NCBI RefSeq assembly: GCF_003050745.1
Contig: NZ_QAOF01000004.1
Location: 310,001 to 374,000, forward strand
Direction of reading: 5' to 3'
Source: Sphingomonas sp. PP-CE-3G-477
GTDB lineage: Bacteria; Pseudomonadota; Alphaproteobacteria; Sphingomonadales; Sphingomonadaceae
DNA: 64,000 bases
Shown here: in pieces, positions 43,297 through 57,828 of the stretch
Layout: each line of letters opens with the position of its first letter
How positions within the stretch are numbered: the first letter of the stretch is position 1
Notes under the pieces: model-generated
Database searches by the model: none
What the model saw: only the letters and a program-made list of their open reading frames with translations
What the model was told of the DNA's origin: nothing
Translations under genes and position numbers: made by a program

Positions 43297-43692
43297 TTAG
43301 TGCCGATGAACCTGTCGCAGCGCGTACCGCCCATCCGCATAGTCGCTGAACAACCCGTCGATCGCCGGATGGTCGACCGGCTCGTCGCTATCGTCGGGCA
43401 CCAGGTTCTGCTGGCTGACATAGGCGACGTAGCTCGACTCCATGTTCTCCGCGAGCAGGTGGTAGAACGGCTGGTCCTTGCGCGGACGAATGTCCTCCGG
43501 GATTGCCGCATACCATTCGTCGCTGTTCGCAAACACGGGGTCGACGTCGAAGATCACCCCGCGAAAGTCGAACAGCCGGTGCCGCACGACGTCGCCGATC
43601 GAGAAATTCGCATGCGAGATCGGCGGTGCGATCACCTCGGCCGGAATAAGCGGGCCGGTGATGTCGTGAGCGATACTGTCGTGTCGGGGCAT
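43297..43692 (-). CDS. hspQ: Heat shock protein HspQ
   Basis: 131 residues in the HspQ/YccV family, first described as a hemimethylated DNA-binding domain and later as a Lon-related heat shock factor. The SH3-like core is NFSIGDVVRHRLFDFRGVIF, DVDPVFANSDEWYAAIPED and PFYHLLAENMESSYVAYVSQ, then QNLVPDD. The C-terminal extension is typical of alphaproteobacteria. The ATG at 43692 (MPRHDS) was preferred over an earlier in-frame start without conserved sequence. Confidence 0.92.
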   Translation of the reverse strand: MPRHDSIAHDITGPLIPAEVIAPPISHANFSIGDVVRHRLFDFRGVIFDVDPVFANSDEWYAAIPEDIRPRKDQPFYHLLAENMESSYVAYVSQQNLVPDDSDEPVDHPAIDGLFSDYADGRYALRQVHRH

Positions 43693-43848
43693 ATCCGCCA
43701 ATTTAGGGTCTGTTTTGCGCTGCACAAGGAAAACGCGTCGAGCGGTGCCCGGAGCGCTCAAAACCCTCTTGCATCGCTGCGGTCACTTCATTAGAGGCCG
43801 CGCTTCGACCGATCGGAGGCGCTGTTCGCAGAGCTTCGGATGACCTGC

Positions 43849-43938
<90 letters not shown>

Positions 43939-44124
43939 TTACTTTCTGATATCGCTGAATAGACACCCCCTCGGGGTCGTGCGCCTGACCGACTGCGACG
44001 TCTTGCGCGCGAGGCTGGTGGTTAACGGTAGTTCCCCTCGATTAGCGCTTTGGAAACCGTTAATTTTCGGCGGATCGATACGAATCCGCGGCTAGGCCCG
44101 GTCCCGACATTTCGGGGGACGATC

Positions 44125-44829
44125 GTGAAAACACCAAGACTGACGGCGCCAAGACCAACAGGGCCGAGGCTGCCGGGATCTATGCTTGCGGGCGCCGTAT
44201 CCGCTGCCACGGCATTGGGTATGCTCGCGACACCCGCCGCCGCGCAGAACTTCGTCTATTGGCCTGCGCCGGCTGCGGTCACCGGAACGCCTGTTCCGAT
44301 GTCGTACTTCCCGATGGGAACGCCGCTGACGCTGCGATCACGCACTCAGGTCTCGACGAAGGTGAACAAGCCAGGCGATCGCCTCTATCTCGACGTTGCG
44401 GAAAGTCTCTCGTACCGCGGCCAAGTCGTCGTCCCTGCTGGATCGGTGGCGGTGGCCGAAGTCGCCGCGGTGCAGCGCAACGGGCATTTCGGCAAGAAGG
44501 GCAAGCTAGAGATCCGACTGCTCTATATCGACACGCCGAGCGGCCCGGTCCGGCTGAGCGGACAGGCAAACGACGAAGGGACCAGCGGCACGATCACGTC
44601 GGTCGCGACGATATTGTTTGCCTCGCCGCTCGGTTTTCTCGTTCACGGTACCAGCGCGCAACTTCCGCCAGGCACTCTGGTGCGCGCCTATCTCGCCGAC
44701 GACATGCAGTTCGCGGTCCAGCCGCAGTCCCAGGTTACGGCGATGCAGGCCTATCCCGACAGGACGCTGCCGGTGAGTTTCGAGGCGGCGAAGGGCCAGC
44801 GACAGGAAATGCCCTCGGTTTCGCGATAA
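44125..44829 (+). CDS. Exported protein of unknown function
   Basis: 234 residues, not recognised. The N-terminus is basic (KTPRLTAPRPTGPRL) followed by a hydrophobic stretch and a cleavage site after AAAQ, about residue 41, so it is probably secreted to the periplasm. The mature part contains VNKPGDRLYLDVAESLSYRG, VVVPAGSVAVAEVAAVQRNG and FGKKGKLEIRLLYIDTPSGP, which look like beta structure. The GTG at 44125 with GGGGGA about 6 bp upstream is preferred over an ATG at 44050 that lacks a clear binding site. It stands alone between tRNA-Ser and a 577-bp gap. Confidence 0.75.
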   Translation: MKTPRLTAPRPTGPRLPGSMLAGAVSAATALGMLATPAAAQNFVYWPAPAAVTGTPVPMSYFPMGTPLTLRSRTQVSTKVNKPGDRLYLDVAESLSYRGQVVVPAGSVAVAEVAAVQRNGHFGKKGKLEIRLLYIDTPSGPVRLSGQANDEGTSGTITSVATILFASPLGFLVHGTSAQLPPGTLVRAYLADDMQFAVQPQSQVTAMQAYPDRTLPVSFEAAKGQRQEMPSVSR

Positions 44830-45406
44830 AGGGCGGGCTGTCGGCGGACCGCTGCGGTCCGCCGGTAGCGCGGACGGTAGGTGGTGGGTGTGATCTTGCG
44901 CTCGCCTTGGCCAGCATAGTGAAGCACTGACGGGGCCTAATTCTACGCTCGATCGAACAGTGGCGACACATCATCGCTCCGTTTCAATGGTGTCGAAGTA
45001 TAGCTTTTCAGGAAAACTGCGCCGGACAAGCAAACGCCCGGACCGTTGCCGATCCGGGCGCCTGCGTGACGATCGCTCGTCAGCCCCCATTTTTTTGCTC
45101 TCGCATCTCGTCTTGCGACGGAGCGGAAAAGCAGTCCCCGAACCACGGCCGTTGCCTGTGTCTCAGCGAGTTTGTTGCTAGTTACGTCGGTGCATTTTGT
45201 CACGGTCTTTGCGTGGGGCGGTTCACGATTGAACTGCGCCTGTGGCGATTACGCAACAGACCAATCTAGACACTTCCGGATCGGGACTAGTCCGGTTCGA
45301 TCCGGGGAGGCCGTTGCACCTCCCCCACAGGCCCGACAGTTGCCTCGCAACGGGCCGCGTCCTAGAGCCGCTGCACTGTATCCCTAACGATCGAACCTGG
45401 CCGCCC
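44830..45406. other. Long intergenic region with several hairpins
   Basis: No convincing gene in 577 bp. A hairpin GGCGGACC-GCTGC-GGTCCGCC at 44843-44863 follows the exported protein gene. Further on CGCCCGGA/TCCGGGCG (45034-45060) and TGACGA-TCGC-TCGTCA (45065-45080), the latter followed by GCCCCCATTTTTTT, form two adjacent stems. The T-run follows on the plus strand, so a plus-strand small RNA ending near 45097 is possible. The right part should also hold the lolC promoter. Confidence 0.45.
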
Positions 45407-46657
45407 ATGATCCTGTCCCGCTACGAACGGATGATAGCCCGCCGCTATCTGCTGCCGGGCAAGGGCGAGGCATTCATCTTCCTCGTCGCCTCGATCAGCC
45501 TGGTCGCGGTCATGCTCGGCGTCGCCGCGCTGGTGATCGTGATGAGTGTGATGAACGGCTTCCGCGCCGAGCTGTTCGACAAGATCGTCGGACTCAACGG
45601 CCATGCGGTGGTGCAGGGCGTCGGCAACCGGCTTCCCGACTGGCGCGAGATCGTTGCGCAGGCGCAGAAGACGCCGGGCGTCACCAGCGCGCTGCCGCTG
45701 ATCGAACAACCGCTCGCCGCCACCTACAACGGCCGTGCCGAGGCGGTGCTGGTGCGCGGGATGCGGGTCGACGACATCCGCCGCAATTCGACGATCAGCA
45801 ACAAGGTCGTGATGGGCTCGCTCCAGTCGATCACGCAAGGATCCGGCCGCATCGCGATCGGCTCGCGGCTCGCCGAATCGCTCGGCGCGCAGGTCGGCTC
45901 GGAGATTTCGCTGTTCAGCCCGCAAGGCCAGACCACGCCGTTCGGCACCGTCCCGCGGATCGTCAGCTATACGGTCGGCGCGATCTTCGAGATCGGCGTC
46001 TATGACTACGACAAGGCGTACATCATCATGCCGATCGAGGATGCGCAGACGCTCCTCCTGATGGGCGACGCCGCCGGCATGGTCGAGCTGAAGACGGTCG
46101 ATGCGGATCGCGTCGGCGAGATCCTCAAGCCGCTCGCGGACAAGATCGGCGGCAACGCGGTGATCGCCGATTGGCGGACGATGAATGCCCAGCTGTTTGA
46201 GGCACTCGCGGTCGAGCGCGTCGCGATGTTCACCGTGCTGTCGATCATCATCCTGGTCGCGGTGTTCAACATCCTCTCGTCGCTGATCATGCTGGTTCGC
46301 GCCAAGACCCGCGACATCGCGATCCTCCGCACGATGGGCGCGACGCGCGGCTCGATGATGCGGATCTTCATCGTCGTCGGCACCACCATCGGGGCGCTCG
46401 GCACGGTCGCGGGCCTCGTGCTCGGCTTCATCTTCCTGTTCTACCGACAGGGCGTGGTGAACTTCGTCCAGCTCGTCACCGGCCAGAACCTGTGGGATCC
46501 CTCGATCCGCTATCTGACCGAACTCCCGTCGAAGACCGACCCAGTCGAGATCGTCGTGATCGCGCTGATGGCGCTTATCTTCAGCTTCCTCGCGACGCTC
46601 TATCCGGCCTGGAAAGCGGCGAGTACCGACCCCGTGCAGGTGCTGCGTTATGAATGA
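45407..46657 (+). CDS. lolC: Lipoprotein-releasing ABC transporter permease LolC/E
   Basis: 416 residues. MacB/FtsX-type permease that, with LolD, releases outer-membrane lipoproteins to LolA. The N-terminus [20 protein letters not shown] leads into TM1, then a large periplasmic domain (residues about 50-265) and three C-terminal membrane segments with [20 protein letters not shown], the coupling region. A single LolC/E-type permease is encoded, as in many alphaproteobacteria that use a LolF-like homodimer (known for the family). It overlaps lolD by 8 bp. Confidence 0.92.
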   Translation: MILSRYERMIARRYLLPGKGEAFIFLVASISLVAVMLGVAALVIVMSVMNGFRAELFDKIVGLNGHAVVQGVGNRLPDWREIVAQAQKTPGVTSALPLIEQPLAATYNGRAEAVLVRGMRVDDIRRNSTISNKVVMGSLQSITQGSGRIAIGSRLAESLGAQVGSEISLFSPQGQTTPFGTVPRIVSYTVGAIFEIGVYDYDKAYIIMPIEDAQTLLLMGDAAGMVELKTVDADRVGEILKPLADKIGGNAVIADWRTMNAQLFEALAVERVAMFTVLSIIILVAVFNILSSLIMLVRAKTRDIAILRTMGATRGSMMRIFIVVGTTIGALGTVAGLVLGFIFLFYRQGVVNFVQLVTGQNLWDPSIRYLTELPSKTDPVEIVVIALMALIFSFLATLYPAWKAASTDPVQVLRYE

Positions 46658-47363
46658 AGGCCTTCGTATCGACCGCCAGATCGAGAAGTTCGACGATTAC
46701 GTCCTCCAGACCAGCGGGCTGACCAAGAGCTTCACGCAGGGTGGCGCGACCATCGACGTGCTCCGCGGCGTCGACCTCGCGATCGCACCGGGCGAGATCG
46801 TCGCGCTGCTCGGGCCGTCGGGCTCGGGCAAGTCCACGCTGTTGCAAGCCGTAGGCCTGCTCGAGGGCGGCTTCCAGGGATCGATCAGGATTGCCGGCAC
46901 CGAGGCGGCCAAGCTCAACGCGCATGAGCGGACCGTGGTGCGCCGCGACAGCCTCGGCTTCGTCTACCAGTTCCATCACCTCCTGCCGGACTTCAACGCG
47001 ACCGAGAACGTCGTCCTCCCGCAGCTCGTCCACGGCGCGGCGCGCGCCGAGGCGGACGCGCGGGCGGCGGAATTGCTGACGCAGCTCGGTCTCGGCCACC
47101 GCCTGACGCACCGCCCCAGCCAGCTCTCCGGCGGCGAGCAGCAGCGCGTCGCAGTCGCCCGTGCGCTCGCCAACAAGCCCGCACTGGTGCTCGCGGACGA
47201 GCCGACCGGCAATCTCGATGAACACACCGCAGACATCGTCTTCGCCGAGTTCATCCGCCTGGTTCGCGAACAGGGCACGGCGGCGGTGGTCGCGACGCAC
47301 AACGAACGGCTCGCGGCGCGCATGGACCGCGTGCTGCGGCTGCACGAGGGACGGCTGGCGTGA
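46650..47363 (+). CDS. lolD: Lipoprotein-releasing ABC transporter ATPase LolD
   Basis: 237 residues. Walker A is GPSGSGKST, the signature is [15 protein letters not shown], Walker B is [12 protein letters not shown] and the switch His is in [14 protein letters not shown]. The [14 protein letters not shown] [15 protein letters not shown] segment is characteristic of MacB/LolD ATPases. Its start overlaps lolC by 8 bp and its end overlaps the following GNAT gene by 4 bp. Confidence 0.95.
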   Translation: MNEGLRIDRQIEKFDDYVLQTSGLTKSFTQGGATIDVLRGVDLAIAPGEIVALLGPSGSGKSTLLQAVGLLEGGFQGSIRIAGTEAAKLNAHERTVVRRDSLGFVYQFHHLLPDFNATENVVLPQLVHGAARAEADARAAELLTQLGLGHRLTHRPSQLSGGEQQRVAVARALANKPALVLADEPTGNLDEHTADIVFAEFIRLVREQGTAAVVATHNERLAARMDRVLRLHEGRLA

Positions 47364-47956
47364 CCTGGGGCGAGACGCCGACGCTCACCGGGCGTCACGT
47401 CACGCTCCGCCCCCTGGTCGCCGACGACATGGACGCGTTGGTCGCAGCGGCGTCGACGGACAATTTGTGGGACACGTTCTACGCCAACGTCGCGATGATG
47501 AAGGCGCCCGACCGCTGGCTCGCCGCGGCGTTGCGTGAGCAGGACTTCGGGCGGGCGCGACTGTTTGCGGTGGTGGCCGGCAGGACCGTCGTCGGCACCA
47601 CGCGCTTCATGCGGATGAACGAGCCGAACAAGCGCCTTGAGATCGGCGGCACCTTTTACGCCAAGTCTGTCCAGCGCACCGGCGTCAACACCGAAGCCAA
47701 GCTGATGCTGCTGACCCACGCGTTCGACGCACTCGGTTGCGAATGCGTCCAGATCCGCACCGACTCGCTCAACAAGAACTCGCAGGCCGCGATCGAACGC
47801 CTCGGCGCCAAGCGCGACGGCGTGCTGCGTGGGCACCAGGTGATGGCCGACGGCCGCTTGCGCGACACGGTCGTCTACAGCATCCTCCGCCACGAATGGC
47901 CCGGCGTGCGTCAGAACCTGGCGTATCTGCTGGCCCGAAACGAGGACCGCCCATGA
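47360..47956 (+). CDS. GNAT family N-acetyltransferase (RimJ/RimL-like)
   Basis: 198 residues with a GTG start inside the lolD stop (GTGA). [20 protein letters not shown] opens the domain. [20 protein letters not shown] corresponds to the Y/F strand of RimL-like enzymes, and [20 protein letters not shown] followed by KRDGVLRGH is the common C-terminal block. It probably acetylates a small molecule or protein amino group. The link with LolCD seems to be only shared transcription. Confidence 0.88.
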   Translation: MTWGETPTLTGRHVTLRPLVADDMDALVAAASTDNLWDTFYANVAMMKAPDRWLAAALREQDFGRARLFAVVAGRTVVGTTRFMRMNEPNKRLEIGGTFYAKSVQRTGVNTEAKLMLLTHAFDALGCECVQIRTDSLNKNSQAAIERLGAKRDGVLRGHQVMADGRLRDTVVYSILRHEWPGVRQNLAYLLARNEDRP

Positions 47957-48432
47957 CCGCGATCACCGACTTCACCGTGAAAACCGCCGACGGCAGCGCG
48001 GCTTCGCTCGAACCGTATCGCGGCAAGGTGCTGTTGATCGTGAACACCGCCTCGAAATGCGGCTTCACCCCGCAATATGACGGCCTCGAGGCGCTACACC
48101 GTGACTATGCGGAGCGCGGGTTCGAAGTGCTAGCGTTCCCGTGCAACCAGTTCGGTGGACAGGAGCCGGGGGATGCGGCGGAGATCGCCAATTTCTGCAC
48201 GCTGACCTACGACGTGACGTTCCCGGTGTTCGCCAAGATCGACGTCAACGGGGCAGGGGCGGACCCGTTGTTCGAGCGGCTGAAGTCGGACGCGCCGGGC
48301 GTGCTGGGGTCGAAGGCGATCAAGTGGAACTTTACCAAGTTCCTTATTGGTCACGATGGGGCTGTGGTGGATCGTTATGCGCCGACGACCAAGCCCGAGG
48401 ACATACGCAAGGATATCGAGAAGCTGCTGTAG
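47953..48432 (+). CDS. Glutathione peroxidase-family thiol peroxidase
   Basis: 159 residues. The peroxidatic residue is Cys36 in VNTASKCGFTPQYDGL, where vertebrate enzymes have selenocysteine. The Gln and Trp of the catalytic set are in FPCNQFGGQEPG and WNFTKFLI. The family reduces hydroperoxides, in bacteria often with thioredoxin rather than glutathione. There is no signal peptide, so it is cytoplasmic. Its ATG overlaps the preceding GNAT gene by 4 bp; it is the last gene of the lolC operon and is followed by repeats. Confidence 0.93.
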   Translation: MTAITDFTVKTADGSAASLEPYRGKVLLIVNTASKCGFTPQYDGLEALHRDYAERGFEVLAFPCNQFGGQEPGDAAEIANFCTLTYDVTFPVFAKIDVNGAGADPLFERLKSDAPGVLGSKAIKWNFTKFLIGHDGAVVDRYAPTTKPEDIRKDIEKLL

Positions 48433-48460
48433 CATCGCGTTCTACCACCCGCACTTTCAC

Positions 48461-48563
48461 TACCACCCCGGCGAAGGCCGGGGCCCAATTGGGGGGCGGC
48501 AGTGAAGGCCGTTGCGCTCCGTTACTGCAACCTCTCCAATTGGGCCACGGCCTCCGCCGGGGC
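48461..48563. repeat. Palindromic repeat, family A, copy 4
   Basis: CACCCCGGCGAAGGCCGGGG, CCCAATTGG, inner GTTGCGCTCCGTTACTGC, CCAATTGGGCCACGGCCTCC. It follows the glutathione peroxidase gene by about 30 bp. Confidence 0.9.
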
Positions 48564-48601
48564 GGGGGTTGAGGAGATGCCGTAGCTCATCCCAACAGAA
48601 G

Positions 48602-48659
48602 CTTGTTTTCCCGCGAAGGCGGGGGCCCAGACTGGACTCCCGCCTTCGCGGGAGAACAC
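48602..48659. repeat. Palindromic repeat, family B, copy 5
   Basis: TTGTTTTCCCGCGAAGGCGG and CCGCCTTCGCGGGAGAACA around CCCAGACTGGA. It ends right at the stop of the convergent HdeD-like gene. Confidence 0.9.
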
Positions 48660-48660
48660 C

Positions 48661-49248
48661 CTAGACCGAAAACGCCGGCGCCCCCTTCTTGTGTGCGAGC
48701 GCTGAAGCAACCGAAGTCACCCCTCCAAACAGGAAGCTGATCCCCAGCACATACCCCGGCAGCGTCAACGCTGACCAAGGCAGCGTCGCCAGCACGATCA
48801 CCGCCAACACGATGTTCACCACCCCCAGCGCGATCATCAGCCCCTTGCCACGCCGAAACCGCGCCCCAAGCCCGATCTCCAACGTGCCCCGCACACCAAG
48901 CCAAACCGCAATCAGCAACGTTAGCGAGATCGCCCCCGTCGCCGGCTCGAACGCCATGATCAGCCCAATCACCAGCGACACCAGTCCGAACCCGATCGCA
49001 TAGCCGCGCCCCTCATGCCCCGTGCCGGCAAACCCCGACACGATCGACACGATCCCCGCCGCAATGAAGAACGCCCCAATCACCAGAGTCGCGGCATAGG
49101 TCGCGGAAAACGGCGACGCGAACGCCATGATCCCGAGCACCACCGACAACACGCCATACGCCAGGATCCACCCCCAGCCGGCGCCCGCACGCGGCGTTCC
49201 TGCAACCGTGGTTTCGGTATCGGCAAAGTGCCCGCGTGGATCGGTCAT
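48661..49248 (-). CDS. HdeD family membrane protein (DUF308)
   Basis: 195 residues with six membrane segments in three DUF308-type pairs (GWGWILAYGVLSVVLGIMAF, ATLVIGAFFIAAGIVSIVSG, GFGLVSLVIGLIMAFEPATG, and the C-terminal repeats). HdeD-like proteins in E. coli contribute to acid resistance; the role here is not known. The N-terminus is hydrophilic (MTDPRGHFADTETTVAG). It is divergent from dnaE over 105 bp. Confidence 0.88.
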   Translation of the reverse strand: MTDPRGHFADTETTVAGTPRAGAGWGWILAYGVLSVVLGIMAFASPFSATYAATLVIGAFFIAAGIVSIVSGFAGTGHEGRGYAIGFGLVSLVIGLIMAFEPATGAISLTLLIAVWLGVRGTLEIGLGARFRRGKGLMIALGVVNIVLAVIVLATLPWSALTLPGYVLGISFLFGGVTSVASALAHKKGAPAFSV

Positions 49249-49353
49249 AAAGATGCTCCCAGAAGTCCCCGCCGCAACGGCTCGTCGTGTCCGCGGTTCC
49301 GATCGGACTCATCCCGGCTGGTCGAATCACGTCGCAGCGCCTACCTCCGGTCG

Positions 49354-52854
<3,501 letters not shown>

Positions 52855-52872
52855 CAGCTTGGGAGAGCATGA

Positions 52873-54465
52873 ATGCTGGGTGGAATGCAGGATTTCGAGC
52901 TTCGTGTTCCCCGCCTGATAGACCACGCGGCGAGAGAGCATGGCGCGAGGGAACTCGTCAGCTACTGGGCCGACGGTCGCGAGACGCGCACGAATTGGGC
53001 CGGTATCGCGCGCGACGCCCGCAAATTGGCCCAAGCGCTCGAAAAGCTCGGCGTAGCCCCCGGCGACCGCGTCGCGACTCTGGCGATGAACCACGCGCAC
53101 CACCTCGTCGCCTGGTACGGCACGATCGGCATGGGCGGCGTGATCCACACGATCAATCCGCGCCTGTTCGACGAGCAGCTCGTCTACATCGCCAACCACG
53201 CCGAAGACCGCGTGATGCTCTACGACAAGGCGTTCCAGCCGCTCGTCGATCGCCTGCGGAGTCAGTGGGGCAGTATCCGCCACTTCATCTGCTTCGATGA
53301 CCTGGGACCTGACGGCTTCCAGGCGCTGCTCGACGCCGAAGACGGCGACTATGACTGGGTCGAGGGCCCCGAGCGCGAGCCATGCATGCTCTGCTACACC
53401 AGTGGCACCACCGGCAATCCGAAGGGCGTGCTCTATACGCATCGCTCGACGCTGATCCACGCGATGGCCGAGGTCGCGCCGTGGGTGTTCGATCTCTCCC
53501 CCAACGCGGTCGTGCTTCCGGTCGTGCCGATGTTCCACGCCGCCGCCTGGGGGCTGCCGTTCGCCTGTGCGCTCTCGGGGGCGAAAGTCGTCTATTCAGC
53601 GGTCAACGATCCGGCCGTGCTGTGCCGACTGATGAACGACGAGAAGGTCACGCATTCCGCCGGCGTGCCGACCGTCTGGCTGGCGATGTTCGGTCACATG
53701 GACGCGACCGGTGACGCGCCCGCGCATTTGCGGCTGGTCACGATCGGCGGCTCGGCCGCGCCGCGCGCGATGATCGAGCGGATCATGGGCATGGGCGCCA
53801 CGGTAAAGCACCTCTGGGGCATGACCGAGACCTCCCCGATCGGCACCGCAGGCTTCAACCCGCCGCACTGGGACGACATGACGCACGAGGAAAAGCTCGA
53901 TCTCGTCGGCAAGCAGGGCAGCGTCCCCTTCGGCATAGAACTCCGCATCATCGACGACGAAGGCACGGTGCTAGCCCGCGACGGCAAGGTTGCCGGCCGC
54001 TTGCAGGTCCGCGGCCCCTGGGTGGTCCAGCGCTATTTCGGCGCTGACGAGGATGCGGTCGACGCGGATGGCTGGTTCGATACCGGCGACGTCGCGATGC
54101 TGCATTCGGATGGCACGATGCAGATCACCGATCGCTCGAAGGACGTCATCAAGTCCGGCGGCGAATGGATCAGCTCGGTCGATCTCGAGAACGCGGCGGT
54201 CGGCTGTCCGGGCGTGGCGGAGGCGGCGGCGATCGGCGTCCACCACCCCAAGTGGGACGAGCGCCCGCTGTTGCTGGTAGTCCGCAAACCCGGGAGCGAG
54301 GTCGGAGAAGCCGAGATCCGCGAACACCTGGCCAAGCACGTTGCCAAATGGTGGCTCCCGGACGCGATCGTGTTCGTCGATGACCTGCCCCACACCGCAA
54401 CGGGCAAGCTGCTGAAGACCGCCCTACGCGAACGCTTCAGGGACTTCGTGTTGGCGACGGCTTAG
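52873..54465 (+). CDS. Long-chain fatty acyl-CoA ligase (AMP-binding)
   Basis: 530 residues in the ANL adenylating family; activates a carboxylic acid with ATP and CoA. The P-loop-like motif is [18 protein letters not shown]. The A5 motif [12 protein letters not shown] and the YxxGD-type segment [20 protein letters not shown] follow. The hinge and C-terminal lysine lie in [14 protein letters not shown] and [14 protein letters not shown]. The ATG at 52873 is used; an ATG four codons later (MQDFEL) matches relatives equally well. The substrate is probably a medium or long acyl chain. Confidence 0.9.
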   Translation: MLGGMQDFELRVPRLIDHAAREHGARELVSYWADGRETRTNWAGIARDARKLAQALEKLGVAPGDRVATLAMNHAHHLVAWYGTIGMGGVIHTINPRLFDEQLVYIANHAEDRVMLYDKAFQPLVDRLRSQWGSIRHFICFDDLGPDGFQALLDAEDGDYDWVEGPEREPCMLCYTSGTTGNPKGVLYTHRSTLIHAMAEVAPWVFDLSPNAVVLPVVPMFHAAAWGLPFACALSGAKVVYSAVNDPAVLCRLMNDEKVTHSAGVPTVWLAMFGHMDATGDAPAHLRLVTIGGSAAPRAMIERIMGMGATVKHLWGMTETSPIGTAGFNPPHWDDMTHEEKLDLVGKQGSVPFGIELRIIDDEGTVLARDGKVAGRLQVRGPWVVQRYFGADEDAVDADGWFDTGDVAMLHSDGTMQITDRSKDVIKSGGEWISSVDLENAAVGCPGVAEAAAIGVHHPKWDERPLLLVVRKPGSEVGEAEIREHLAKHVAKWWLPDAIVFVDDLPHTATGKLLKTALRERFRDFVLATA

Positions 54466-54551
54466 CCTGCCTCGTCATGCCGGATTCGTTCCGGCATCCA
54501 CGGGCTACGAACTTGCGAACATAGGAGACGCTGCGCGGTCAGTTAGCCGTT

Positions 54552-54610
54552 CCTTGTTCTCCCGCGAAGGCGGGAGCCCAGTCTGGGTCCCCGCCTTCGC
54601 GGGGAAACAA
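54552..54610. repeat. Palindromic repeat, family B, copy 6
   Basis: CTTGTTCTCCCGCGAAGGCG and CGCCTTCGCGGGGAAACAAG around CCCAGTCTGGG. It lies in the 226 bp between the acyl-CoA ligase gene and rutB; a family G-like arm is at 54475-54500. Confidence 0.9.
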
Positions 54611-54691
54611 GTTTTCTGCCCCCCGACGCTTCCCAACCGCCCAATTCATTTCGCACTTGCACAATTCCCGTGATCCAGCGAGCTTGTCACA

Positions 54692-55420
<729 letters not shown>

Positions 55421-55424
55421 CCCT

Positions 55425-55509
55425 TCCTTGTTCCCTCGCGAACGCGGGGGTCCAGGAATCACGAACGCTACCGCCCGTAACCCTGGCCCCCCGCCTCCGC
55501 GGGGGAACG
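55425..55509. repeat. Palindromic repeat, family B long variant, between rutB and rutC
   Basis: TTGTTCCCTCGCGAACGCGG and CCGCCTCCGCGGGGGAACGG arms with inner TCCAGGAATC / ACCCTGG. It has the longer centre also seen at 41420. It begins 4 bp after the rutB stop. Confidence 0.85.
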
Positions 55510-55532
55510 GCGATGACTTGAAAGGAAAGCAG

Positions 55533-55916
55533 ATGCCGTTCGAAGCCATCAACCCGCCCCAGTTCCCGACCCCCATCGCCCCCTATTCGGCCGCCGCGAA
55601 GGCCGGCAACACGGTCTACGTCTCGGGCGTGCTGGCACTGGGCGAGGGCGGCACCGTCCTCCACGTCGGCGACGCCGCAGCCCAGACCCGCGCCGTCCTC
55701 GACACCATCAAGACCACGCTCGAAGCCGCCGGCGCGACGCTGGCCGACGTCGCGTTCAACCACATCTTCCTGAAGGACCTTGCCGACTACGCCGCCTTCA
55801 ACACGGTCTACGCCGAGTATTTCCCCGGCCCCAAGCCCGCGCGCTACTGCATCAAGACCGACCTCGTGAAGCCGGACTGCCTCGTCGAGATCGCCAGCAT
55901 CGCCCACCTCGCCTGA
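55533..55916 (+). CDS. rutC: RutC, Rid family aminoacrylate deaminase
   Basis: 127-residue Rid/YjgF-family protein. In the Rut pathway RutC is associated with conversion of 3-aminoacrylate to malonic semialdehyde. The family is recognised from [29 protein letters not shown] and the C-terminal [20 protein letters not shown], in which Arg and Glu line the active site. AAGGA lies upstream of the ATG at 55533. Its stop shares one base with the rutD start (TGATG). Confidence 0.93.
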   Translation: MPFEAINPPQFPTPIAPYSAAAKAGNTVYVSGVLALGEGGTVLHVGDAAAQTRAVLDTIKTTLEAAGATLADVAFNHIFLKDLADYAAFNTVYAEYFPGPKPARYCIKTDLVKPDCLVEIASIAHLA

Positions 55917-56704
55917 TGGGGATCGCAGGCGGCATCCATTGGGAGGAACACGGCCACCCCGACGGCCCCGCGATCCTCTTGTCGAGCGGCCTCGGCGGTT
56001 CGGGCAGCTACTGGCAGCCGAACCTCGCGGCGCTCGGCGCCGGTCACCGCGTTATCACCTACGACCACCGCGGCACCGGCCGCTCCGACGCCCACGTTCC
56101 CGGCGACCTGACCGTCGACGCAATGGCCGCCGACGTCGTCGCGCTCATGGACGCGATCGGGCTCGAGAACTGCACCTTCATCGGCCACGCGCTCGGCGGC
56201 CATATCGGCCTCGCGCTCGCCCTGTCCGCACCCGAACGGCTCGAACGCCTCGTTGTCATCAACGGCTGGGCCAAGCTCGACCCGCACACCGCGCGCTGCT
56301 TCGATACCCGGCTCGCGCTGCTGAAAGACAGCGGCCCGCGCGCGTATCTCCACGCGCAACCGCTGTTCCTCTACCCGCCGCAATGGATTTCCGACCACCA
56401 CGACCGGCTCCAGGACGAGGAGGAGGACATGCTCGCGCATTTCCCCGGCGCGGAAATGATCCAGCGGCGCGTCGCGGCGGTCCGCAGGTTCAACATCGCC
56501 GGCCGGCTCGACGAGATCCACGTGCCGACGTTGCTGGTCGCCTCCGACGACGACATGCTCGTCCCGCCGTCCGCCTCCGAGAAGCTTGCCGCGCGCATAC
56601 CCGGCGCACAGCTTGCGCGGATGGCGGCGGGCGCGCACGCCTGCAACGTGACGCGCGCGGAGCATTTCAACATGTGGCTGCTCGACTGGCTCGACGGCGA
56701 ATAG
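55916..56704 (+). CDS. rutD: RutD, aminoacrylate hydrolase-like alpha/beta hydrolase
   Basis: 262-residue alpha/beta-hydrolase fold protein that speeds hydrolysis of aminoacrylate in the Rut pathway. The nucleophile elbow reads GHALG at residues 90-94, with Ala92 where most hydrolases have Ser; E. coli RutD has the same GHALG. SSGLGGSGSYWQPNLAAL and HACNVTRAEHFNMWLLDWL also match RutD. It overlaps rutC by one base and is 9 bp before rutA. Confidence 0.93.
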   Translation: MGIAGGIHWEEHGHPDGPAILLSSGLGGSGSYWQPNLAALGAGHRVITYDHRGTGRSDAHVPGDLTVDAMAADVVALMDAIGLENCTFIGHALGGHIGLALALSAPERLERLVVINGWAKLDPHTARCFDTRLALLKDSGPRAYLHAQPLFLYPPQWISDHHDRLQDEEEDMLAHFPGAEMIQRRVAAVRRFNIAGRLDEIHVPTLLVASDDDMLVPPSASEKLAARIPGAQLARMAAGAHACNVTRAEHFNMWLLDWLDGE

Positions 56705-56713
56705 GAGCGGCAT

Positions 56714-57787
56714 ATGCAGGTCGGCGTCTTCGTGCCCATCAACAACAATGGCTGGCTGATCAGCGAGAACGCGCCGCAGTACAAACCAAGCTTCGACCTC
56801 AACAAGGCGATCGCGCAGGCCGCCGAGAAGCACGGGCTCGATTTCCTGCTGTCGATGATCAAGCTGCGCGGGTTCGGTGGCAAGACCGAGTTCTGGGACT
56901 ACGGGCTGGAGAGCTTCACGCTGATGGCGGGCCTCGCCGCCGTCACTGAGAAGATCAAGATCTACGCGACCTGTGCCACGCTGCTGGTGCCGCCCGCCTA
57001 CGCCGCACGGATGTGCAACACGATCGATTCGATCAGCCATGGGCGGTTCGGCCTCAACCTCATCACCGGCTGGCAGCCGCCCGAATACACGCAGATGGGA
57101 ATGTGGCCCGGCGACGAGCATTTCCGCAATCGCTACAAGATGCTCGACGAATACGCCCACATCCTCCGCGAACTGTGGGGGGAGGGGACGTCCGACTTCA
57201 AGGGCGACTATTACCAGATGACCGACTGCCGCGTCTGGCCAAAGCCGACCGGCGACATGAAGATCATCTGCGCCGGATCGTCCGACGACGGCTTGGCGTT
57301 CTCGGCGAAATGGGCCGACTACGCGTTCTGCCTGGGGAAGGGCGTCAACACCCCGACCGCTTTTGCGTTCAACAACGAGCGGCTGGCCGTAGCGACCGCG
57401 AAAACCGGCCGCGACGTTCAGATCTTCGTCCTGATCATGATCATCGCCGCCGAAACCGACGACGAGGCGATGGCGAAGTGGAAACACTATAACGCTGGCG
57501 TGGACGTCGACGCGATCGCCTGGCTGATCGATCAGGGCGCCAAGGACACGCACAACACGGACACCAACGTCCGCCAGCTCGCCGCCCCCGAAGGTGCGGT
57601 CAACATCAACATGGGCACGCTGGTCGGATCGTACGAAAGCGTCGCGCGGATGCTCGACGAGATGGCTGCCGTCCCCAACACCGGCGGGGTCCTGCTGACG
57701 TTCGATGATTTCCTGGAGGGGGTGGAAGCATTTGGAACGCGTATCCAGCCGCTGATGAAGAGTCGCAAAGGCGTCGTCCCAAGCTGA
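56714..57787 (+). CDS. rutA: Pyrimidine monooxygenase RutA
   Basis: 357-residue luciferase-like flavin monooxygenase that opens the uracil ring with O2 and reduced FMN, the first step of the Rut pathway. [40 protein letters not shown] and [20 protein letters not shown] are conserved RutA segments. GGCATATG with AGGAGCGGC before it gives a clear start. It is last in rutB-C-D-A, whereas in E. coli it is first. No flavin reductase (rutF) gene follows. Confidence 0.95.
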   Translation: MQVGVFVPINNNGWLISENAPQYKPSFDLNKAIAQAAEKHGLDFLLSMIKLRGFGGKTEFWDYGLESFTLMAGLAAVTEKIKIYATCATLLVPPAYAARMCNTIDSISHGRFGLNLITGWQPPEYTQMGMWPGDEHFRNRYKMLDEYAHILRELWGEGTSDFKGDYYQMTDCRVWPKPTGDMKIICAGSSDDGLAFSAKWADYAFCLGKGVNTPTAFAFNNERLAVATAKTGRDVQIFVLIMIIAAETDDEAMAKWKHYNAGVDVDAIAWLIDQGAKDTHNTDTNVRQLAAPEGAVNINMGTLVGSYESVARMLDEMAAVPNTGGVLLTFDDFLEGVEAFGTRIQPLMKSRKGVVPS

Positions 57788-57828
57788 AGTGGCCGCTTCG
57801 TGGCCTAACCCGCCCCGACCGTCTTTTG

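Noticed and set aside
44971..45090. 39-codon minus-strand frame starting MGADERSSRR
   Set aside because: It has no ribosome binding site, lies across the two hairpins of the intergenic region and is arginine-rich without a recognisable feature.
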